In this document: positions 32,129 through 36,740 of the stretch, piece after piece
Numbering within the stretch: position 1 is the first letter of the stretch
Layout of the letters: the number at the start of each line of letters is the position of its first letter
DNA from: Chloroflexota bacterium
GTDB lineage: Archaea; Iainarchaeota; Iainarchaeia; Iainarchaeales; GCA-2688035
Assembly (NCBI GenBank): GCA_017610335.1
Contig: JAFCCG010000003.1
Span: 1-36,740 of the forward strand
DNA: 36,740 nt
Direction: 5' to 3'
Program-made: the position numbers and the translations under genes
The notes under the pieces: model-generated
The model's database searches: none
Seen by the model: the letters and a program-made list of their open reading frames with translations, nothing else
Told to the model about the DNA's origin: nothing

Positions 32129-33652
32129 ATGGCTGACTTTGACAAATTTGATGACCCATTATATAGCGGAGATGTAGAATTTGAAAACGAAAGTCCAATC
32201 GGGCAGGTAACAGGAGCAATAGGTCCATTGAAAAAATTCCTACCAGCCATAATTGCATTAATAGTAATTGCGGTAATTGCATTCCTTGCATATGACTTTT
32301 TTATTGGCAGTGTGCTTTCTGCAACAATAACAATTCAGAACATTGAAGGCAAAATGCTGAACGAAAATACCATCAAGCTTTATGCCGAAGGGCAAGAAGA
32401 ACCAATGTTTTCTGACTCGGATTCTTCAATTTACGATATGCAACTCAAGCCAGGAACCTACAGGTATGTTGTTACAGTAAATGGCTACGATACAGCAAAA
32501 AGCTCTTTCACCATAAGCAGTGAAGACAAAGAGCCTATAATTAAAGTAAAAAAAGACTTTGACATTGATATAATCAACTTTGAACAAAACTTTCCTGAAA
32601 AACTCTATGCAGGAAGCAAAAGTACTTTTTCTATAAAGCTGAAAAACAATTCTGACAATATTGCAGAAAATGTTGAACTTGTAGCAGAAGACGACATTGA
32701 AAAATGGGTAACTGCAACCGTTGGCACAATTCAGCCAAATTCAACAAAAGACGTGGAAATTGAAATCACTGTTCCGCAAAATGCAGAGATAAATGATGAA
32801 GACGAAGGAGACCAAAAAACAGCAGCTGTCAGAGTAAAATATATAACAAAAAAAAGCAACGCAGACTTTATCCTTTACCCAAACCCTGCAGCCAAAATGG
32901 ACCTTGACGAGGCAAGCTTTGGTGCAAAGGCAGGAGAAAAAGACCAGGACACAATAGGAATTGAAAACAACAACAAGTTTCCAATAGAAGATCTTACACT
33001 TACTATTGAAATAACAAGCGCAACAAACAATTCTAAAAACGAAATAGAACAATGGTTTCAGTTTACAGAAGTGGCAAACAGGCCAAATCCACAGGAAATT
33101 GAAATCACACGCATTGAGGCAAGAGGAGATGTAGAAAAAGAACTTCAGATAATTATTCCAATAACTGCACAAAAAGAAGACGATATAAAAGGAAACATTA
33201 TCCTAAATGCACCATATCTTGCAGAACCAATAAAAAGAACACTAACCCTTGACGTTACAGAAGGGGCAGACTATGGCGTGAGTATTTCTGTTTCGCCAAG
33301 AAGCCCCATAGAAATTGAATGGGATGAAACAATCGGCAATTACGAGGAAAAAATTATTGATATCAAAGCAAAAAATACAGGAAAGCTTGACCTTGAAAAC
33401 ATTGTGTTTTCAGTTGCAAACAACGTAATTTGCGACACAGAATGGCTCTTGCTTATAGAAAACACGATTGACAGCCTTCAAGCAGGAGAAACCGAAACAA
33501 TAAAAGCAAAATTAAGCGCACCAATTTCAATGCGTGGAAGAGAATCCTCAAAACACTGCAACATCCGCTACAGATACGACAATCCAACAATAACAGGAAT
33601 TTACGTTGAAAAAGATCTTATAGACTTTATAGAAGTCGTGCCCGAGCCGTAA
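32129..33652 (+). CDS. Membrane-anchored surface protein with beta-sandwich repeats
   Basis: A 507-residue protein with a short acidic cytoplasmic N-terminus (1-33), a single transmembrane helix (about 37-60), and a long exterior part. The first exterior module (about 64-150, ATITIQNIEGKML, then LKPGTYRYVVTVNGYD) resembles a PEGA-type domain. Three modules follow that resemble NEW3/CARDB Ig-like domains (FSIKLKNNSDNIAENVELV, 170-260; IGIENNNKFPIEDLTLTIE, 270-380; IDIKAKNTGKLDLENIVF, 400-500). It probably extends from the cell surface. No cell-wall anchor motif or Cys-rich tail. Separate gene, no partner seen. Confidence 0.78.
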   Translation: MADFDKFDDPLYSGDVEFENESPIGQVTGAIGPLKKFLPAIIALIVIAVIAFLAYDFFIGSVLSATITIQNIEGKMLNENTIKLYAEGQEEPMFSDSDSSIYDMQLKPGTYRYVVTVNGYDTAKSSFTISSEDKEPIIKVKKDFDIDIINFEQNFPEKLYAGSKSTFSIKLKNNSDNIAENVELVAEDDIEKWVTATVGTIQPNSTKDVEIEITVPQNAEINDEDEGDQKTAAVRVKYITKKSNADFILYPNPAAKMDLDEASFGAKAGEKDQDTIGIENNNKFPIEDLTLTIEITSATNNSKNEIEQWFQFTEVANRPNPQEIEITRIEARGDVEKELQIIIPITAQKEDDIKGNIILNAPYLAEPIKRTLTLDVTEGADYGVSISVSPRSPIEIEWDETIGNYEEKIIDIKAKNTGKLDLENIVFSVANNVICDTEWLLLIENTIDSLQAGETETIKAKLSAPISMRGRESSKHCNIRYRYDNPTITGIYVEKDLIDFIEVVPEP

Positions 33653-33655
33653 AAA

Positions 33656-34060
33656 TTACAAGTTATTTTTAACAAGCTCTTTAAGACTTTCAGGCGCCTC
33701 AAAATCATTTGACAAAAACTCGTCCTTGCCAATCCATTTGCTGCTTGCAATGCTTTCATTGCTTTTATGCGGCAAAATCACGCTTGCATCCGAGGAAGCC
33801 TTGCATTTGAAAACAGTGCAAACCGAAAGGTTTCCGTCACTAACTCGGTTAAACCAATAAACACCAACAGGCTTTTCCACTTCAACATCAAGGGCGGTTT
33901 CCTCCTTTACCTCACGGCAAAGGGTCTGCATTGGCTCTTCGCCATCCTCAACCTTTCCACCAGGCAAATCCCAAAGCTTTTTTCTGCCAATCTCAAGTTC
34001 TAAGGCAAGAAATTTGCCATCCCTTTCAATCAATGCTTTCATTGCAGCTATTGCAGCCAT
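33656..34060 (-). CDS. Nudix hydrolase
   Basis: A 134-residue Nudix protein: the box G-x5-E-x7-REV-x-EE-x-A-L runs from Gly35 (GGKVEDGEEPMQ...) to Leu57, with the metal-binding REVKEET (49-55) intact and Ala56 where Gly is usual. WDLPGG and a following YWFNRV strand fit the NUDT1/MutT group acting on nucleoside diphosphate derivatives. Substrate cannot be told. Convergent with the surface-protein gene, 3 nt apart. Confidence 0.92.
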   Translation of the reverse strand: MAAIAAMKALIERDGKFLALELEIGRKKLWDLPGGKVEDGEEPMQTLCREVKEETALDVEVEKPVGVYWFNRVSDGNLSVCTVFKCKASSDASVILPHKSNESIASSKWIGKDEFLSNDFEAPESLKELVKNNL

Positions 34061-34191
34061 AGAAAAAATTAGGGTAAGGAATATTTAAAAAGGAAACTAA
34101 AAGGTATGATATAAAAAGCCTTGCAAGAACAGAATAGCCACTGAATGGGCATTAACCTGAAGTTAGTAACCTCTAAAATCTAAAGGCACTA

Positions 34192-34226
34192 AAGCCGAAA
34201 ACTTTTTTATTATAATATAATAGTAT
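34192..34226 (+). repeat. Upstream element of TA locus 1 (duplicated)
   Basis: AAAGCCGAA followed about 10 nt later by the 16-bp TATAATATAATAGTAT (34211-34226) recurs before the second antitoxin at 35004-35039. The gap 34061-34320 holds no gene; besides this element it has a TATA-like gtttaaatac near 34274 that would serve the antitoxin. Confidence 0.55.
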
Positions 34227-34329
34227 TACGTAAGGAATAAACGAGTAACTAATCAGTAAAAGCAAAACAAAAGGTTTAAATACTTTTTAGTAGCTATTAT
34301 TTATTAGTTAATAACTTTTAGTGATGTTT

Positions 34330-34605
34330 ATGTTAAAGACCATTCAAAAGCTGGAGCACGCCCCTACACTTAACACCGTTCTGATGGTTGAGAATACCTT
34401 AAAGAACATGCAGGAAAGCGTTATCACTGTCGCAGAGCTTAAAAGGAAACTGCCAAAACAGGTTAACCACAACACCATAAAAGTAATTCTCGAATATCTT
34501 GAAGAAAGCAACAAGATTGCGGTAAGCATGAGGGGCATTACCTGGATTCACAATCCCAACCAAAAGCTGAGGGCAGCAGCAATATCAAGAGGTCTTGAAC
34601 TATGA
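34330..34605 (+). CDS. Winged-helix antitoxin-like protein (locus 1)
   Basis: The ATG at 34330 aligns with the start of the paralogue at 35149; GTG 34321 and ATG 34324 are alternative starts. The 91 residues have a helix-turn-helix (VAELKRKLPKQVNHNTIKVILEYLEES) and a short wing (KIAVSMRGITWIHNPN). Its stop overlaps the toxin ATG in an ATGA junction, typical of toxin-antitoxin operons in which the DNA-binding antitoxin represses its own promoter. It shares TIQ..L...PTL.TVLMVE.TLK with the second copy. Confidence 0.8.
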   Translation: MLKTIQKLEHAPTLNTVLMVENTLKNMQESVITVAELKRKLPKQVNHNTIKVILEYLEESNKIAVSMRGITWIHNPNQKLRAAAISRGLEL

Positions 34606-34955
34606 AGACTGTAAGAGTTGTCCTTTCTCCAGAAGCTGAAGAAGTCTATAATTACTTGAACAAGGAAGCACCAGTATCCAAAACCGAGAGAACAATATTG
34701 AAAGCCATAAACCAAAAGAAAGAGCTCATAAAGCAAAACCCTCACTAGGGTAGCCCTGTCGGGAAAAAAGCAATTCCAAGAGAGTACAAGGAAAAATATG
34801 GAATAACAAACCTATTCCATGTAGAGCTTCCAAACTACTGGAGAATGTTCTACTCGCTGACAGACAGCGAAACAAAGATTGAAATAATTGCATTTGTGCT
34901 TGATTTGATAGACCACCCGGCATACAACAAAAAGTTTGGTTACAAGAAAAAATAA
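34602..34955 (+). pseudogene. RelE/ParE-like toxin with an in-frame TAG
   Basis: Starting from ATG 34602 the frame reads 48 codons (MKTVRVVLSPEAEEVYNYLN to IKQNPH), a TAG at 34746-34748, and 68 more codons (GSPVGKKAIPREYKEKYGI, then FHVELPNYWRMLYSL and AFVLDLIDHPAYNKKFGY) to TAA. The joined sequence matches archaeal RelE-type mRNA-interferase toxins along its whole length, and the family usually has an aromatic residue at the stop position, so TAG probably came from a Tyr codon. Expected to be inactive unless the codon is read through. Confidence 0.8.
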
Positions 34956-35003
34956 AGCAAGTTTTGCACCCCGAAATTAGTAGCCCCTACCGCAAAGGCC
35001 TTC

Positions 35004-35039
35004 AAAGCCGAATAATTTTTTACTATAATATAATAGTAT
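35004..35039 (+). repeat. Upstream element of TA locus 2 (duplicated)
   Basis: AAAGCCGAA and the 16-bp TATAATATAATAGTAT (35024-35039) repeat the element of locus 1. The gene-free gap 34956-35148 otherwise holds the repeat pair at 35103-35130. Confidence 0.55.
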
Positions 35040-35102
35040 AGCGGTAAACATTTATGCATAGCGAAATCAGATGTAGACGAATTAGAAAACTTTAAAAACA
35101 CT

Positions 35103-35130
35103 TAGGTAATAAGTATATTATAGGTAATAA
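35103..35130 (+). promoter_or_regulatory. Putative operator: TAGGTAATAA twice
   Basis: TAGGTAATAA is present at 35103-35112 and 35121-35130, 18 bp apart, just before the antitoxin ATG (35149). Likely binding sites for the winged-helix antitoxin. TTAGTAG and TTAGTTAATAA near 34289-34313 may be the weaker counterpart in locus 1. Confidence 0.45.
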
Positions 35131-35148
35131 ATTTATATAGGTGGTTTT

Positions 35149-35418
35149 ATGGTTACAAAAACTATTCAGGTTTTGCACTACCCTACACTCAAAACTGTTC
35201 TTATGGTTGAAGAAACACTTAAGGAAGCGAAAGAACCTCTTTCAAGGTACGAAATAATGAAGAGATCTGACAAAAAGATAATGAGGCAAACGCTGAATAC
35301 AATACTTGCATATCTCGAAAAAAGAGGCATGGTATTGGACAGTGAAAAAGGCATAATCTGGACTTATACCCCCCCAACAAAGATGAAGAAATGGCTCAAG
35401 GACAGCGTTGAAGTATGA
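35149..35418 (+). CDS. Winged-helix antitoxin-like protein (locus 2)
   Basis: An 89-residue paralogue of the 34330 protein: same opening (TIQVLHYPTLKTVLMVEETL), helix-turn-helix (SRYEIMKRSDKKIMRQTLNTILAYL) and wing (GMVLDSEKGIIWTYTPP). ATG 35149 follows ataggtggtttt, a usable ribosome binding site. The stop overlaps the toxin remnant's ATG. The gene is intact although its toxin is broken. Confidence 0.8.
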   Translation: MVTKTIQVLHYPTLKTVLMVEETLKEAKEPLSRYEIMKRSDKKIMRQTLNTILAYLEKRGMVLDSEKGIIWTYTPPTKMKKWLKDSVEV

Positions 35419-35533
35419 AAGCAAGAGTCAGACTTATTGAGCAAGGCCTCGGCAAGAAATAGAAATATTCTGCTTTATTCTAATAATAGATTCCAATCCA
35501 GATTACGACAAAAGATTCAAAAAAAAGAGATAA
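35415..35533 (+). pseudogene. Remnant of a RelE/ParE-like toxin (locus 2)
   Basis: ATG 35415 gives 15 codons (MKARVRLIEQGLGKK) and a TAG. In a different frame, the next bases read EIEIFCFILIIDSNPDYDKRF and KKKR to TAA at 35531, clearly matching the C-terminus of the locus 1 toxin (IEIIAFVLDLIDHPAYNKKF). About 75 central codons are missing: an internal deletion with a frameshift. Confidence 0.7.
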
Positions 35534-35628
35534 ACCCCTCCTAGCCCTATATAGCCCCGGGAGGAAAGGCAGCAAAAAGTTCGAGTCCAAAGCTTTAAAT
35601 ATTCCTGACACAGGGAATAGGGAAGGTA
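35534..35628. other. Gene-free gap before the integrase
   Basis: No ORF is visible. It has a CCTCC/GGAGG inverted pair (near 35536 and 35570) and a TATA-like ctttaaatatt at about 35593-35603 that could drive the integrase. A GTTCGAGTCC tRNA T-loop look-alike is present but its flanks do not pair. Confidence 0.3.
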
Positions 35629-36740
35629 ATGGACATGAATTTAGAGGAACTGGATTTAAGCGTTTTTGAAAGCGACTTTGGCCCGCATAGAAGAGGAAAG
35701 CAAAGCATTCGCGTAATAAACAATATTAAGGCAAACCACCATCCAAACTTTGAGACCAAGCTTTGCGGCTACAACCAGGAAAAGCTGTTAGAGTATTCGG
35801 CCTGGATGATTCGAAAGATTAAAAGGCAGGAGTTCAGCGTTTGCAGTTTTGAGAAGAATTTGAGCGCAAGCTGGGTTTTATGCATACTCTTTGGCCAGAC
35901 TCCTGCAAACAAAGTAACTGCGGCGCAATTAGGGGAATGGTGGGAAGAAGAATTAAAGCGTTACGAGGAAAAAGAGATAAGGCATGGCACTCTTCAGAAG
36001 AAATTCAAGTGCTGCCAGCGGTTTCTCAAATGGGTTAACGGCTTAAACGGCAAGCAAAGATTGCCTTTGATGGATTCCCTTGAAATGCCGAAGGTGCCCA
36101 GGCCAGAGCTTTGCGGCAGAATGCCCACACAAGAAGAAGTAAAGGAATTGATTAGCGCTGCTTACACCAGCGACAAATTCTCCCTACGAAACCAGGCCAT
36201 CATGGCTTTGGCTAATGACACAGGGGCAAGGATTTCAGAGATTTTGAGCATGCGCAACAAGCATGTAAGGCCAGAGAAAAACTATTTGGTTGTAAGCTTT
36301 CCGGAGTCAAAAACTACGCCGCGAACCGTTATTAGCTATTTGGCCAAGCCTTTTTTGGAGAAGTGGGCCAAGGTTTCGCCTAACAAGCAAGCAGGCCCGG
36401 AAGCTTTCTTTTTCTGCCAGTCAAAGGGCAAGTCAATTACATATGCCGCGATTAAGAAGAGCTTTGATACGGCCTTGAAGAAAACAGGGATTCCTTGGAA
36501 AGAGAGGCGCGCTTTGCACTTTTTCAGGAACATTTTTTCAAGCAGAGCCTATAACTGGCCTTATGTGATAAAACACTATTGGCTAGCCTGGAGTTTCAAG
36601 GACCATGAAAAGGTTTACACGCAAATCGGCTACCAGCAATGCATCGAACAATACTTTGCCATGCTCAAAAAAGAAAACAACCCAATGCTGGGAGAAGAAC
36701 AGCCATTCTGGAACGAACAAAAAGCAGACGACAAAATAAT
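35629..36740 (+). CDS. Tyrosine recombinase/integrase, open at the right edge
   Basis: An open frame of about 370 codons with no stop before the window ends. The C-terminal catalytic domain has the tyrosine recombinase residues: Arg201 in DTGARISEIL, His297 and Arg300 in LHFFRN, Trp in YWLAWSF at the place of the HxxR-following His/Trp, and a candidate Tyr330 in EKVYTQIG. The N-terminal 160 residues form a SAM-like DNA-binding region with unusual Cys/Trp content. ATG 35629 or 35635; a ggaaggt element precedes both. It suggests an integrated element extending to the right. Confidence 0.85.
   Translation, partial: MDMNLEELDLSVFESDFGPHRRGKQSIRVINNIKANHHPNFETKLCGYNQEKLLEYSAWMIRKIKRQEFSVCSFEKNLSASWVLCILFGQTPANKVTAAQLGEWWEEELKRYEEKEIRHGTLQKKFKCCQRFLKWVNGLNGKQRLPLMDSLEMPKVPRPELCGRMPTQEEVKELISAAYTSDKFSLRNQAIMALANDTGARISEILSMRNKHVRPEKNYLVVSFPESKTTPRTVISYLAKPFLEKWAKVSPNKQAGPEAFFFCQSKGKSITYAAIKKSFDTALKKTGIPWKERRALHFFRNIFSSRAYNWPYVIKHYWLAWSFKDHEKVYTQIGYQQCIEQYFAMLKKENNPMLGEEQPFWNEQKADDKI

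Noticed and set aside
35581-35600. tRNA fragment (GTTCGAGTCC) as an attachment site near the integrase
   Set aside because: The flanking bases do not form a T stem and no matching tRNA 3' end is in the window.
1-36740. CRISPR arrays and insertion sequences
   Set aside because: No regularly spaced repeats, cas genes, transposase frames or terminal inverted repeats were seen; the integrase is the only recombinase.

Overview
The window looks like AT-rich chromosomal DNA from an archaeon. The archaeal evidence is a tRNA-Pro gene with an intron at the canonical 37/38 position, an archaeal-type ATP-dependent DNA ligase, the archaea-only amidotransferase pair GatD/GatE, a bifunctional phosphoglucose/phosphomannose isomerase, a tandem winged-helix regulator and TATA-like promoters close to start codons. 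Small uncharacterised proteins, a half-size MFS protein and mixed bacterial/archaeal genes suggest a DPANN-type lineage, but this is inference and no marker gene settles the phylum.

Layout. 1-2640: the 5' part of a gene leaving the window, a methyltransferase, two tRNA-Pro genes, a 560-base stretch with very small ORFs, a doubled 17-bp repeat and a terminator-like hairpin, then small uncharacterised genes. 2659-6540: half MFS protein, DNA ligase, and two membrane-anchored proteins, the second with a separated Asp/Pro-rich tail in another frame. 6542-15554: class II aldolase divergent from gatD, a GGDEF-domain protein, a Na/Pi cotransporter with PhoU domain, a flavin reductase-like protein, a small basic ORF with an in-frame TAG, an iron-sulfur flavoprotein, gatE, and the sugar phosphate isomerase. 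15560-17800: tRNA-Gln, tRNA-Ile, a LAGLIDADG endonuclease gene whose 3' end runs into tRNA-Ile, and two tiny upstream ORFs; a 21-bp direct repeat brackets this block. 17800-19820: small membrane protein, methyltransferase-like protein, and a regulator paired with a three-helix membrane protein.

19870-29920: a structured non-coding stretch, then one long minus-strand gene cluster read from right to left: beta-CASP nuclease, HD hydrolase, bacterial-type aspS, gatC, gatA, two inositol-monophosphatase-family genes, a metallo-beta-lactamase-fold gene, a gatB fused to a YbaK-like tRNA-editing domain, and yjbQ. Most junctions from gatC to yjbQ overlap by 4 nt or abut. 30016-34060: coiled-coil protein, a possible riboflavin-synthase-fold protein, an Arg-Arg repeat protein, a large surface protein and a Nudix hydrolase. 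34100-36740: two duplicated antitoxin/toxin loci whose toxins are both broken, followed by a tyrosine integrase running off the right edge.

Main theme. The window holds two complete tRNA-dependent amidation systems: GatDE (Glu-tRNA-Gln to Gln-tRNA-Gln), with a tRNA-Gln carrying the A1-U72 pair GatDE is known to favour, and a bacterial-looking AspRS/GatCAB set in which AspRS carries His31 and Gly83, matching residues tied to non-discriminating enzymes, presumably making Asn-tRNA-Asn. The N-terminal YbaK-like domain on GatB would put an aminoacyl-tRNA deacylase on the amidotransferase itself. This is the most novel candidate here.
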